Shown here piece by piece: positions 33,452 through 42,479 of a stretch of DNA of 62,449 nucleotides. Below the pieces are notes generated by a model. The model was not told the origin of the DNA. It worked only from the letters and a program-made list of their open reading frames with translations, and searched no databases. The DNA comes from Sphingopyxis sp. (GTDB lineage: Bacteria; Pseudomonadota; Alphaproteobacteria; Sphingomonadales; Sphingomonadaceae), in assembly GCA_016463225.1 (NCBI GenBank), contig JAEMRT010000022.1, forward strand, positions 1-62,449, in the 5' to 3' direction. A program made the position numbers and the translations under genes. Every line of letters starts with the position of its first letter. The first letter of the stretch is position 1.

Positions 33452-35404
33452 CTAAGCGAGCTCATCCTGCGAGAGAATATCCGCATCCGGGAAGAGGCCG
33501 AGTCCGCGAATATGGGCTATCGCCGCTACCGGATCCGCGACGAAAAGAACAACGACCAAATCCTCCCTAGCGCGTGTGCAGCAAACATAGAAAAGCCGTC
33601 GAGTTCGCTCGATGCCGGTTTCACCACCCTCCTCCATCGTTTTTATGTCCCGCGCGGATAGCTCTTTCAACCCAAAGTACTTTTCATAAGAGAATTGAAA
33701 GTGCGTGCTCTCGTCGTCGTCGAGGACGACAAGCACGCGATCAAACTCGGCCCCCTTCACGCCTTGCTGCGTAGAAAAGGGCGACTCTTCGTTGACATAT
33801 GCCTGATAAGGTCGAAGTTGATTGGCTGGGCAAGCGAGGAACGCGGCCATCGAAGTGATTTCATTTGAAAGATCTTCGCCCCCCTCCGGATCACCGCCGT
33901 CGTTCTCTTCCGCGTCGGGTGCAATCGCCGCAACTTCTTCAAGATAGGCGCTCAACCGAGGATCAAACGCAACCAAGCGGTTTTCTTTCGCAAGCACCAA
34001 TACGTCGCGGATCGTTGCCTGCGATTCCGGTCCCATTAGTTCACCGACCTGATCGCTCGCAGCCTGAAGTTGCTTGAGGCGATCGGCGACGTTAACGCCT
34101 TGGAGCTCTGCCTTTACAAGCAACGGTGTATGAAGGCGAAGTAGTCGCATTGTATCAAAGTCTCGCCCATCGCGGACGGCTTCTGACAGCGGCAGTAGAA
34201 ACGAAACCAACGGCCGCAGCGGCCAAGCGGTCGCGTCCAGAAAACCATTTTTAAAGGTGTCCGGCGCCTTGTCGTTAAGTGCCGCGTAAAGATCTCCGAA
34301 ACCCAATCGTTTCGCTGCCATTCGATGCACAATCACTAGCATTTTTACTGGATCTCCCTCAGCGTCGGGCTGCCACATCTCGTCGTCGTTTGCGTTTGCC
34401 ACCCACGCTCGCACTTGCGCCACGCGTTCATCCCGGTGAGCGTCGTTCGGTAGGACGAACAGTCGTGCTGTGCCTGCGACTGGCACTTCTTCCTCTCCTT
34501 CCTTTATCTTTCGGCCGCCGATCTGGACCAGATCATCACCGTCACGCCGAATAGCGTTCGCTAGATTCAATACTGTGGTCGGCGAACGAAAGTTTTCCGG
34601 TTTGGGAATGGCCCGCCAATCGTCCGGCTTAGGGACCGTTCCGATTCCAGTGGGGTAGATACGCTGCATTGGGTCACCGAAGAACCCGAGGCAAAAGCGA
34701 GCGTTCTCTTGTTGTTGCACCGCAATCAACGCTTCGACAACGATGGGAAACGTGTCCTGGCTTTCGTCTACAAAGACGAACGGGAATTGCTGCGCAACCA
34801 AAGTCCGGAAGAGCGGGCGATGAATCATCAACTGCGACGCCATCTTGATGACGTCGTCGTGACCGAGGACACCCTTGGCGTAGTCGCTACCAGTTCCATA
34901 AGTGAATGTACGAACCTGAGAGACAGTCTCGCGCTGCTGCTCGTAGCGCGCGGAATCGCGAGCATTCTTTTCTCGCGTTCTCTGTTGAACGCGCGGGCCA
35001 AAATCGGCGGCCGCCTGTTGCAATTCTTCGATCCGCTCGTCGATCCTGTTAGCGACCCAAGCTGCGATGTCTTGCTGGAAGCCGCGCGAGATCGACCAAA
35101 GGAAACTATGGATCGTCGAGACGTGAACGAGCGTGTTGTTCCCCACGTCCGCCCATATTTCTCCGGCAGCGATTTCGGTATAGGTGATGCATGCCACGCG
35201 CTGCCGGCGCAGTCTCAGGCGCTCACCATGCATCGCAAGTATCGAGGCGAGCCCCTTAATAAGGGACGTGGTTTTGCCCGAACCCGCTCCGGCGACCATG
35301 TTGAAACTAGTCGGCGGCTGCGCTCCAAGACAGTCCCGAAGGTCCACGTCAGCCGGCGTATCGGGCTGCTGCGCGCGGCTATTCACCGCCCGCGGGCCCT
35401 TCAA
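33452..35404 (-). CDS. UvrD-like helicase, GajB-like
   Basis: Superfamily 1 helicase of 650 residues. Walker A is AGAGSGKT (about residues 38-45), the DEAD-like box is FVFVDESQD (about 213), motif III reads GFFGDPMQRIYPTG, and the late motifs are STQQGVKGAEFDRV and LFYVCCTRARED. It starts at a TTG that overlaps the 3' end of the GajA-like gene by 26 bases, so translation is coupled. In Gabija the GajB helicase senses DNA ends or nucleotide depletion and activates GajA. This protein is longer than typical GajB (about 500), with extra sequence in the middle. Confidence 0.8.
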   Translation of the reverse strand: MKGPRAVNSRAQQPDTPADVDLRDCLGAQPPTSFNMVAGAGSGKTTSLIKGLASILAMHGERLRLRRQRVACITYTEIAAGEIWADVGNNTLVHVSTIHSFLWSISRGFQQDIAAWVANRIDERIEELQQAAADFGPRVQQRTREKNARDSARYEQQRETVSQVRTFTYGTGSDYAKGVLGHDDVIKMASQLMIHRPLFRTLVAQQFPFVFVDESQDTFPIVVEALIAVQQQENARFCLGFFGDPMQRIYPTGIGTVPKPDDWRAIPKPENFRSPTTVLNLANAIRRDGDDLVQIGGRKIKEGEEEVPVAGTARLFVLPNDAHRDERVAQVRAWVANANDDEMWQPDAEGDPVKMLVIVHRMAAKRLGFGDLYAALNDKAPDTFKNGFLDATAWPLRPLVSFLLPLSEAVRDGRDFDTMRLLRLHTPLLVKAELQGVNVADRLKQLQAASDQVGELMGPESQATIRDVLVLAKENRLVAFDPRLSAYLEEVAAIAPDAEENDGGDPEGGEDLSNEITSMAAFLACPANQLRPYQAYVNEESPFSTQQGVKGAEFDRVLVVLDDDESTHFQFSYEKYFGLKELSARDIKTMEEGGETGIERTRRLFYVCCTRAREDLVVVLFVADPVAAIAHIRGLGLFPDADILSQDELA

Positions 35405-37676
35405 TTTCGGCTTCGACTTCCAGATCTACCTGCGCTTTGAGCCAAATGAGACCATCGCGAATATATGCCGGTACCCGCCACTCTTCCGGTCGGGCCGTAA
35501 GCACTCCTAGGGCGAACTTGGTCTTGTCGAAGCTGTCGCCGCTGACCCGCTTGTGGAGTCCCGCCGCTAGGGCCGCGGGATCGGCCAAAGCACCGCGTAA
35601 GCGCAGACCCAATTTTCTCTGTTCGGCGTTCTGGCACCATTCGGCGTTCTCGAGCCCGAATGCTTCTTCCAAAGTCCGCCCAGCGAGCTGGGCGTTATGA
35701 CCATTCCACAGGACCGGCACCGGAGTCTGATATGCTACGCGGACGCGGGTCATCCCATTCGCCGGTGTTTCCTTTTCCTCATCGGTCGCTGCGAAAAGGT
35801 CTGCGATTGAATGCTTGGCCGGAAGCCATTTCACGAGAGTCTGGTTCGACGTGACCGCGTCGGGCACCCCCGGTAAGCATTTCTTACCAAAGCGATGCAC
35901 GGGCGCAGCATCCGGGACTTGTCCTTCCGGCGCGACTGGGGCAGCCCCGCCTATCAATGCCTCGAAATCGTCGGCGGCTTCGCCTTCTTGGGGCTCAAAT
36001 TCGATTTCCAGTTCGTCATCGTCATCATCATCGCCGCCATGGTCGGCAGGCAATAGGCTGACGCTGTCCACGTCGGTGATGATTAACGTGACGATCCCGA
36101 GGAACTCAATAAGCGACTTGAACTTGTGACCAAAGGCGCCGCCCACCTCTAGGATGCAAATGCAGGAAGATCGCAGAGAAGTCGCCGCTTGTGATATCAT
36201 GATCGGGAGTAGTAGCCGCTCGACGTTGCCCTCGACGAGAACCGCCGCGTCCGAAAAAAACAAATCGCAGTGGGTGAGTTTCAGATACCGTTGCAGGAAA
36301 TCGCGATGCTCCTTTTCTTCCGAATAAAAAGCGGACAGATTGAGCACTTCGGTAACCTGATCGTTGCCAGCTAACTCACGTCGGAAGTAGCGTATCGGTT
36401 GGAAGCCGCGCTCATACAGGATGTGAGGCGAGTGGGTCGTAATGACAGCTTGGGTGGTGAACGACCCTCCGCCCTCACCCGGTATGACTAGCAAGTCGAG
36501 AATGTTGCGAATAAACACTTGCTGGAGTTGCGCGTGAAGGTGCGCCTCTGGTTCTTCGATGAATATAAGATGTAGAGGCGCGCGCTTTTCTTCTTCGGCC
36601 TTCCAGCGCTCTTGGAGGTCGAGCACTTCGACCACCATATAAATCAGGTTCTTGAAACCGAGTCCGTTATAGGTGTCTGGCAGCATCATCGCCTGCCCGC
36701 CTTCGCCCAAAACGTAATGGACGCGCGCGTCCTGTGTCATGATGGACGCAGGGTTGAGGGCCGATTTGATTTCGAGCCGCGGGTTATTTAGGCCGGGGTA
36801 ACCCAACCGCCCCAGTCGATCTAAAGTATCCTTAAAAACTTCCGCCAGATGCTTATCGAGGCCTACCTCAGATTCGAACAGCGCCTTCAGCGCCTGATGG
36901 TCGTCCTGACGTTGATCAAGATTGCGCTGATAGAAGCGGCTTAAACGCTTCGACAAATCCTCTGAACGACCACCGCCGCCGGAGGCTGTTGAATGATCTG
37001 CCAGGTGCCGCTGCGCATTCAGGAAATCGACCTTAATAAGCGATTTAAGCACAGCAGCGCCGCCGGGTTCGTTGCCGAGAGGCAGCGGCTGATATCCTTC
37101 CACCGCCTGAAACTTCGCATCGAATTGAGCGTGATCAAGGACGAAGTAGTGCAACTCGTACTCACGTCTCAGTTCCTCAAGCAGATAAGCTGACAGCGAT
37201 TTCGGCCAAGGCACATAGTCGCCTGCGCCGCCAATTAACGCCGCAGCTTTAGCTTGGCCATCATCACGAGCGCTGCGGTAACGCTCGATCAATTCGGCGG
37301 CGTTCTTCGGCGCGAATTCTACGCGGACGCCGACGAGCGTTCCGGCCCAGGCGGTTGAAGGCAGGATGGGGATAACGAGATAGAGGTCTTCCGCTGCCAC
37401 CTCGAACCAAAGGTCGAGCGAGACGGTAGGAAACTCGGCCCCGTCGATCTCGCCATCTCGTTCGCCGATCTCGTCTAGCAGCGGCCAAACGTGAGAGCTG
37501 AAATCGTACAACGAAAAGGCGTCTCTGCCGCCGGAGAGGAACATCTGCATCGCCTGCGTTGCCGACGTTTTCCCGCTGTTGTTCGCCCCAACGAAAATGG
37601 AGATGTCGGACGCAAGCTCGACGTGTACGTCCCGAAGTCGCCGGAAATTCCTCAGTCTATAAGAATGTAGGTGCAT
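35379..37676 (-). CDS. OLD-family ATPase-TOPRIM nuclease, GajA-like
   Basis: Protein of 765 residues combining an SMC/RecF-like ATPase with a TOPRIM nuclease. Walker A is GANNSGKT (residues 30-37), Walker B IFIEEPEAHLH (about 372) and the following TTHSPHIL is the usual OLD motif. The TOPRIM part has LVEGNVE (about 479) and IITDVDS (about 534), the acidic metal ligands. OLD proteins paired with a UvrD-like helicase form class 2, the Gabija anti-phage system. It is longer than typical GajA (about 580) because of a very acidic insert after the DVD motif and a C-terminal extension. It leads an operon with the helicase and perhaps the HNH gene. Confidence 0.82.
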   Translation of the reverse strand: MHLHSYRLRNFRRLRDVHVELASDISIFVGANNSGKTSATQAMQMFLSGGRDAFSLYDFSSHVWPLLDEIGERDGEIDGAEFPTVSLDLWFEVAAEDLYLVIPILPSTAWAGTLVGVRVEFAPKNAAELIERYRSARDDGQAKAAALIGGAGDYVPWPKSLSAYLLEELRREYELHYFVLDHAQFDAKFQAVEGYQPLPLGNEPGGAAVLKSLIKVDFLNAQRHLADHSTASGGGGRSEDLSKRLSRFYQRNLDQRQDDHQALKALFESEVGLDKHLAEVFKDTLDRLGRLGYPGLNNPRLEIKSALNPASIMTQDARVHYVLGEGGQAMMLPDTYNGLGFKNLIYMVVEVLDLQERWKAEEEKRAPLHLIFIEEPEAHLHAQLQQVFIRNILDLLVIPGEGGGSFTTQAVITTHSPHILYERGFQPIRYFRRELAGNDQVTEVLNLSAFYSEEKEHRDFLQRYLKLTHCDLFFSDAAVLVEGNVERLLLPIMISQAATSLRSSCICILEVGGAFGHKFKSLIEFLGIVTLIITDVDSVSLLPADHGGDDDDDDELEIEFEPQEGEAADDFEALIGGAAPVAPEGQVPDAAPVHRFGKKCLPGVPDAVTSNQTLVKWLPAKHSIADLFAATDEEKETPANGMTRVRVAYQTPVPVLWNGHNAQLAGRTLEEAFGLENAEWCQNAEQRKLGLRLRGALADPAALAAGLHKRVSGDSFDKTKFALGVLTARPEEWRVPAYIRDGLIWLKAQVDLEVEAEIEGPAGGE

Positions 37677-37886
37677 CGTGTTCCCCCGGACGGAGACTAC
37701 CGGCTGATAACCCGCTTGGGAATTTTAAACACGCACCGATCTGGTATCTGAATCTGATAGACCGGGCTCTCCTAGCTTCGTCGGATTCCAATACATCTCA
37801 TGAGCGTCCGCTTTCGGGACGCGAACCGTCGCGGCTGAATGCCAGAGATCAGGCGCAAGGCAGCCTTCATTGGTATGCGAAGAAAC

Positions 37887-38345
37887 TTACGTGGCAGCTA
37901 CCACGCCGACGAGGGCGAGGAACGCACCGCACAACAGTCCGCCCATGGCCGCCCAGGTCACCCACCAGTCCTGCTCTGCGGTTGAGCGCCGCTGCCTGAT
38001 CATTGCCTCGGCCCGACCAAGCGAGCACGCCAGCGCGTCGCGGGCTTCGCCGAGGGCTTTGCGATCTTCGGCGCGAACCTCGAGTGCCCGCTTTCCGAAC
38101 TCGTCAGCCATGATCGCAGGCGTGAGCTGCAAGGCTGGCTTCGCTTCGATCCGACCAAGACGCGCCTCCATAGCATCGAGGTGTCCCTGCATGGCGCGTA
38201 GCGTTTCGCTATAGTCGGGTATCTTCTCGCGTATGGCGGTGAGCCCGACAATGGCTGCATGGAGCATGGCATTGGATTGGAGGATTTCCTCGAGAAGCTC
38301 GATTGCATCTCTGGGATCGACGGGCGGCTGCGCGGGCTGGTTCAT
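37887..38345 (-). CDS. DUF6118-like protein, apparently shortened
   Basis: Protein of 152 residues that follows the TraA relaxase gene closely, the usual place of DUF6118 genes in sphingomonad mobile elements. The N-terminal helical part (NPARDAIELLEEI-type) and the hydrophobic segment near the C-terminus are present. As I recall, full-length members continue for 60-70 residues after the membrane segment with a Trp-rich tail; this one stops right after it (VGVVAAT). The break coincides with the edge of the defence-type gene block, suggesting the block was inserted here. Function unknown. Confidence 0.6.
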   Translation of the reverse strand: MNQPAQPPVDPRDAIELLEEILQSNAMLHAAIVGLTAIREKIPDYSETLRAMQGHLDAMEARLGRIEAKPALQLTPAIMADEFGKRALEVRAEDRKALGEARDALACSLGRAEAMIRQRRSTAEQDWWVTWAAMGGLLCGAFLALVGVVAAT

Positions 38346-38354
38346 GCCGCACCG

Positions 38355-41303
38355 CTACATCGAGATTCCTATCCCGCGCGAGCGGCCGAGCCATTGCTGG
38401 AGGTCGTGAGACAGCGATCCTGTCGCAGAAGGTTTCAGACCCAGCTCGGCGCGCCGATTGTGAAGCAACGACTCGAGCTGCGGGTCGCGGTGGAGACTCT
38501 TCGCCATGTCGGTGAGGTTGGCGCGCGCCTGGTCGCGGTCGGCATAGGTTGGCGCTTCGCGAACCCGTATATTCTCCGTTTTCCATTTCGCGACGAACAG
38601 GTCGGCGCGCTTTTCGGTCTCTGCGGCAATCCGGACGCGATCGCGTGCCGCGCGGTCCGCCGAAACGCGCTCCGCGGCACGCGCCGCGCCCTGCCGGTCC
38701 ATCGCAGCGATGGCGGCCGCAGTCCGTCCTTCGGCTGCCTCGCTGGTGAGCTTGTAGCTTTTTCCGAACGCCTCGCGCAGATCGTTCGCACCGCCCGGAC
38801 GCAGCGTATCAAGTTCCTGCCGGGCCTTGCGATAGGCGTCGAGTTCGTGCGGCAGCTCCTTTCCGCCAGCGCGCCGGACATCGACGATGTCCTTCGTCGC
38901 GCGCGCAAGGCGCGCGATAGCTTTGTCGAGCGGCGCGGGCGTCGCGGGATCGAGCGAACGGGCGCTGACGCGGACCTCCGAGAGTTTGACCTTCCGCAGC
39001 CGTGGGGACGGAATCTCATCGAGGACTTTTCGCGGGACGGTGAGCTTCAGCCCGTCGAATATGCCGCGTTTGGTCCCGGTGGTCTTTGCCGGTTCCTGTA
39101 CTCGATAGTCGCTCGCCATATCCTTCCCACGCTCGCGGCTGAGCGTGCGAACGAGTTTGGACTGGTCGCGAAAATCGTCGCGGCCATAATGGAGACTGAC
39201 GGACTCGCGGTGGCGAGACATCGCGACATAAACACCGTGGCGGTCCATCCCCGGCGTCGCCAGCACCTGCACCCGGTCCACCGTCATGCCCTGCGCCTTG
39301 TGGATTGTCGCGGCGTAGCCGTGATCGATATGCGCGTAATCCTTGAGGTCAAAGGCGATGCTGCGCCCATCGTCGAGCATCACCGCCATGCGCATCCGAT
39401 CGACATTCTGCACCGTACCGAGCGAGCCATTCTTCACGCCCAGATCGCGCTCGTTCCGAAGGAACATGATGCGGTCGCTTGTCGCGAACATCCGCTCGCC
39501 GCGCTCGACCGTGACCCTGACATCTTCGCCAAGCGCCCCGCCCGCGCGTAGCTTGCCCCGGACACAGTCATTGAGGACGCCCACTTCGTCATTGGTGTGC
39601 GTAAGGATGATCCGGCTCGCATCGGGATGACGCTGCCGATCGCGATCCCACGCATCGACAAGCTCGCTGCGCGCCGCGTCGCGGGAACCGGCAGCGTGCA
39701 CATGACCCGCATCGGCATAACGACCGATCGCCTCGCCGGTCCGCCCGGTGGCAAGCTCGCGCGTCGCATCGCGCTGCCATTCCTCGTGCTGGCGGCGGAT
39801 CGAGCTAATCTCGACGGCACCGTGGCGCTCGGCGGCGGCGCGGAACGCAGCGCCCGCCTCGATCGCCTGCAGCTGCTCGGGATCGCCAATCAGTACGACC
39901 TTGGCGCCCTGCCTCTCTGTTTCGGTCACAACGCGCTCGAGCTGACGCGTGCCGATCATCCCGGCCTCGTCGATTACGAGGATATGCTTGGAGGTCAGGC
40001 GCTCACGGTCATTCGACCATTGATGCTCTAGGCTCGCGAGCGTCCGCGAACCGATGCCCGAGCCATGTTCGAGGCCTTCGGCCGCGATGCCCGACAGTGC
40101 GGCACCCCGCACCTGAAAGCCTGCGGCTTCCCACGCCTCGCGCGCGACGCCGAGCATCGCGCTTTTGCCGGTGCCGGCATAGCCGATGACGTTACTCATG
40201 CCGCGCGAACTCGTGACATATTCAAGCGCGCCGCGCTGCTCGGTCGAGAGGTCGAGGCCGCGACCGCTGGCGCGCGCCAAGGCAAGCTCGCGATGACGAT
40301 CGGCAACGCCATGATTGCGGCGCGCGTCGAGTGTCGCGGTCGCACGTTCGAGCCGCTGCTCGGTCTCGATCATCGCGCGCGACGTAAACCGGTCCTCACC
40401 ATGCCCGTCCTTGCCGAGCGCGATCAGGTCGGGCGATGCCCTCACCGCACCCATGACAGCATCGAACTGGATGGTTCCGGCGCTGTGCCGATGGACAAAC
40501 ATCGCGAGGTCGCGGTTGGTGAAAGTGGCTTGGCCGTGGGTGATCGTGTCGAGCGCGATCGATGGGTTGGCGAGTATTTTCTCGCCGTTCCGGCGCGCAA
40601 TATCCAGATGCTCTTCGGCGCGATCGACTTCGAGCCCCTGCTCGACCATGCGCGACGCCGCCGGGCCGATCTTGTGCTGGGGTTCGAGATCGATCCCCTG
40701 CGCTTCTAAGGTTCGATGATCGATGCGCGCCTCGATATCGAGCGACGCCAGCCGCTCGTTGACATGTTCCGCCCAGGCCTCGCGCCAATGAGTCAGAAGC
40801 TCGGTGCGGTTCCAGTCGCGGACCTTGGCGCCGAACTCGGCGGATCCATCGTCGCCGATGCGGATCTCGCGCATCGTCAACATGACGTGCGCGTGCGGCC
40901 GCGCGAGGCCGTCAGCGCCGATGTCCCAATGCACATTGAGATCGGCGATCATGCCGCGATCTACAAACTCGTCTCGGACGAAGTTGCGGGCCAGCTCGAT
41001 GCCCTGCTCCTGAGTCATCTCGCGCGGGATCGCGAACTCGATTTCGCGAGCGAGCTGCGCGTCCTTGCGGATCTCCGCAGCCTCGACGTCATTCCAGAGC
41101 TTTTCGCGGTCGCGCCATTCTTCCGGCGCGCCATCGGGGAGCAGCACTTCGCTGTGAACGACACCCGCCTTGTTCGAGAAATCATGGCTCCGGCCGAGGC
41201 GCTCATCGTGCAGCCGGTCGGCCGAACGATAGGCCGCCGCCGCGACCGCGCTGCTGCCGACGGCGCGGGAAATCACTTTTGCCGAGAAATGATAGATCGC
41301 CAT
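38355..41303 (-). CDS. traA: Ti-type conjugative relaxase-helicase TraA
   Basis: Relaxase of 982 residues in the MobQ/TraA group. The N-terminal relaxase domain starts MAIYHFSAKVISR and carries the metal-binding His cluster in ARPHAHVMLTMREI. A RecD-type helicase follows with Walker A GYAGTGKSA (about residue 376) and VIDEAGMIG, plus GDPEQLQAIEAGAAFR and a late ATIHKAQGMT motif. The C-terminus is helical and basic. It should nick oriT (41333-41360), stay attached to the 5' end and unwind the strand for transfer. Transcription is divergent from traD across oriT, as on Ti plasmids. Confidence 0.92.
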   Translation of the reverse strand: MAIYHFSAKVISRAVGSSAVAAAAYRSADRLHDERLGRSHDFSNKAGVVHSEVLLPDGAPEEWRDREKLWNDVEAAEIRKDAQLAREIEFAIPREMTQEQGIELARNFVRDEFVDRGMIADLNVHWDIGADGLARPHAHVMLTMREIRIGDDGSAEFGAKVRDWNRTELLTHWREAWAEHVNERLASLDIEARIDHRTLEAQGIDLEPQHKIGPAASRMVEQGLEVDRAEEHLDIARRNGEKILANPSIALDTITHGQATFTNRDLAMFVHRHSAGTIQFDAVMGAVRASPDLIALGKDGHGEDRFTSRAMIETEQRLERATATLDARRNHGVADRHRELALARASGRGLDLSTEQRGALEYVTSSRGMSNVIGYAGTGKSAMLGVAREAWEAAGFQVRGAALSGIAAEGLEHGSGIGSRTLASLEHQWSNDRERLTSKHILVIDEAGMIGTRQLERVVTETERQGAKVVLIGDPEQLQAIEAGAAFRAAAERHGAVEISSIRRQHEEWQRDATRELATGRTGEAIGRYADAGHVHAAGSRDAARSELVDAWDRDRQRHPDASRIILTHTNDEVGVLNDCVRGKLRAGGALGEDVRVTVERGERMFATSDRIMFLRNERDLGVKNGSLGTVQNVDRMRMAVMLDDGRSIAFDLKDYAHIDHGYAATIHKAQGMTVDRVQVLATPGMDRHGVYVAMSRHRESVSLHYGRDDFRDQSKLVRTLSRERGKDMASDYRVQEPAKTTGTKRGIFDGLKLTVPRKVLDEIPSPRLRKVKLSEVRVSARSLDPATPAPLDKAIARLARATKDIVDVRRAGGKELPHELDAYRKARQELDTLRPGGANDLREAFGKSYKLTSEAAEGRTAAAIAAMDRQGAARAAERVSADRAARDRVRIAAETEKRADLFVAKWKTENIRVREAPTYADRDQARANLTDMAKSLHRDPQLESLLHNRRAELGLKPSATGSLSHDLQQWLGRSRGIGISM

Positions 41304-41332
41304 GGCGGCAATCCATTTACAGCAAAACGAGC

Positions 41333-41360
41333 ACGTCGGCACGACGTATAAGCGCGCCCT
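41333..41360 (+). other. Origin of transfer (oriT) of the RSF1010/Ti family
   Basis: The sequence TAAGCGCGCCCT (41349-41360) differs by one base from the RSF1010-family nick region TAAGTGCGCCCT. A perfect 6-bp inverted repeat (ACGTCG / CGACGT, 41333-41347) ends just before it, the usual layout of relaxase-binding arm then nic. It lies between divergent traA and traD, where Ti-type oriT sites are found. By analogy the nick is expected between GCG and CCC. Confidence 0.8.
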
Positions 41361-41475
41361 CACACGATTTCATCGCGCTCGGGATCACAAAGTCGCAAGA
41401 GATTTCAACACATTGTCGTCGCCTGAGACTTGGCATAGCCGGTTCGTCCAACTCCATCAAACGGAAGGACAGACG

Positions 41476-41799
41476 ATGCGCAAACCGCGAGATTTTGATG
41501 CTGAACTCCAGGCGCTGACCGACAAGGCGAAGGCGCTCAAGACGAAGAAGCAAGGCCAGCTCGGTGAGTTGGTGAGTGCAACCGGCGCCGATGCTTTATC
41601 GATCGAACAACTTGCGGGCGCGCTGCTCCAAGCTGTCGGCGCCGACGCTGCGCGGAAGGAGGCGTGGCGCAAAAGCGGCGCGGCCTTCTTTCGCGGAAGC
41701 GGCACCGGTGCTCGCCAAGGCGCTCGCCGCAACGCGAGCAGCGCATCGGCGGGCGGTTCAGGCGCGGAGCCGCGCGCAAGCGAAACGGGCGCGGCATGA
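41476..41799 (+). CDS. Conjugal transfer protein TraD-like, first
   Basis: Small protein of 107 residues starting MRKPRDFDAEL behind GGAAGGAC. The N-terminal helix is charged (LTDKAKALKTKKQGQLGELV), followed by TGADALSIEQLAGALLQAV, the typical small TraD/TraC accessory pattern of Ti-type transfer regions. It is divergent from the relaxase gene across oriT and probably helps assemble the relaxosome. Its 3' end overlaps the second TraD-like frame. Confidence 0.78.
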   Translation: MRKPRDFDAELQALTDKAKALKTKKQGQLGELVSATGADALSIEQLAGALLQAVGADAARKEAWRKSGAAFFRGSGTGARQGARRNASSASAGGSGAEPRASETGAA

Positions 41800-42034
41800 C
41801 ACGCGGGCATGGCAGGTGAAGCGCCGCGAGCGAACCCGCCAGCTGATCGAGCTGGGCGGTCTCGTCGCCAAGGCAGATCTGGTCGAGCTGACCGGCGACG
41901 ATCGCGCGGTCATCCTTGGACTGCTCGTCGAGGCGGCCGCGACACTGCGCTGCGAAGGCCGCGAGCAGCAATTGATGTTCTGGCGCCGCCGGGGGCGGCG
42001 CGCATTTTTGGCGGAAGGTGATGAGGCTATTTAG
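41708..42034 (+). CDS. Conjugal transfer protein TraD-like, second
   Basis: The conserved part is WQVKRRERTRQLIELGGLV followed by KADLVELTGDD, then a helix and the end FWRRRGRRAF, the typical small Ti-type TraD. The start is uncertain: a GTG at 41708 is in frame, while the first ATG at 41576 would lie deep inside the first TraD gene. Either the two genes overlap by about 90 bp or a frameshift has separated one ancestral frame. Its stop overlaps the MucR gene end. Confidence 0.7.
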   Translation: MLAKALAATRAAHRRAVQARSRAQAKRARHDTRAWQVKRRERTRQLIELGGLVAKADLVELTGDDRAVILGLLVEAAATLRCEGREQQLMFWRRRGRRAFLAEGDEAI

Positions 42035-42473
42035 CCTTGGCGCGGCCGCGCGGGGCGGGCTTGCGGCCACCGCCGCGTCCTTTACTGCCGAGGCCAATCT
42101 CTTTGGCAAGGACACGCCGACGTTCCGAATAATTCGGCGCCACCATCGGATAGTCCTTCGGCAAGTTCCACTTCGCGCGATACTCGTCGGGCGTCATGCC
42201 GAAATTGGTCATCAGATAGCGCCGCATCATGGTGAGCTTCTTGCCGTCTTCGAGACAGACGAGATAGTCGGGCTTCACCGACGCACGCACCGACACGGCA
42301 GGTTGCTGCGGTTCGGGTTCGGGCTCCGCCGTCGAACCCAGCCCGGCGAGTGCTTCGTGCACCGATCGGATAACGAGCGGGATATCCGATATGGCGACGC
42401 TGTTGTTGCTGACGTGTGCAGCGACAATGTCGGCGGTCAGCGTGACCAGGGTTTCATGATCTTCCATTTTCAT
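42027..42473 (-). CDS. MucR/Ros-family zinc-finger regulator
   Basis: Regulator of 148 residues with the Ros/MucR domain in its C-terminal half: YLVCLEDGKKLTMMRRYL, then GMTPDEYRAKWNLPKDYPM and APNYSERRRVLAKEIGLG. A Cys is present but the second expected Cys is replaced (VCLEDG), as in several Ros/MucR relatives. The basic tail is rich in Arg and Lys. It starts 6 bp after the MNT-HEPN gene behind GGGAGAG. MucR-type proteins silence A/T-rich or foreign DNA, so it probably controls transfer genes of the element. Confidence 0.88.
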   Translation of the reverse strand: MKMEDHETLVTLTADIVAAHVSNNSVAISDIPLVIRSVHEALAGLGSTAEPEPEPQQPAVSVRASVKPDYLVCLEDGKKLTMMRRYLMTNFGMTPDEYRAKWNLPKDYPMVAPNYSERRRVLAKEIGLGSKGRGGGRKPAPRGRAKAK

Positions 42474-42479
42474 CTCTCC

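Noticed and set aside
27258..37676. Calling the whole block a known multi-gene defence system such as CBASS or BREX
   Set aside because: No cyclase, BrxC, PglX, HsdR or methyltransferase is present; the TIR-like, nuclease and Gabija-like genes sit on different strands and look like separate modules.
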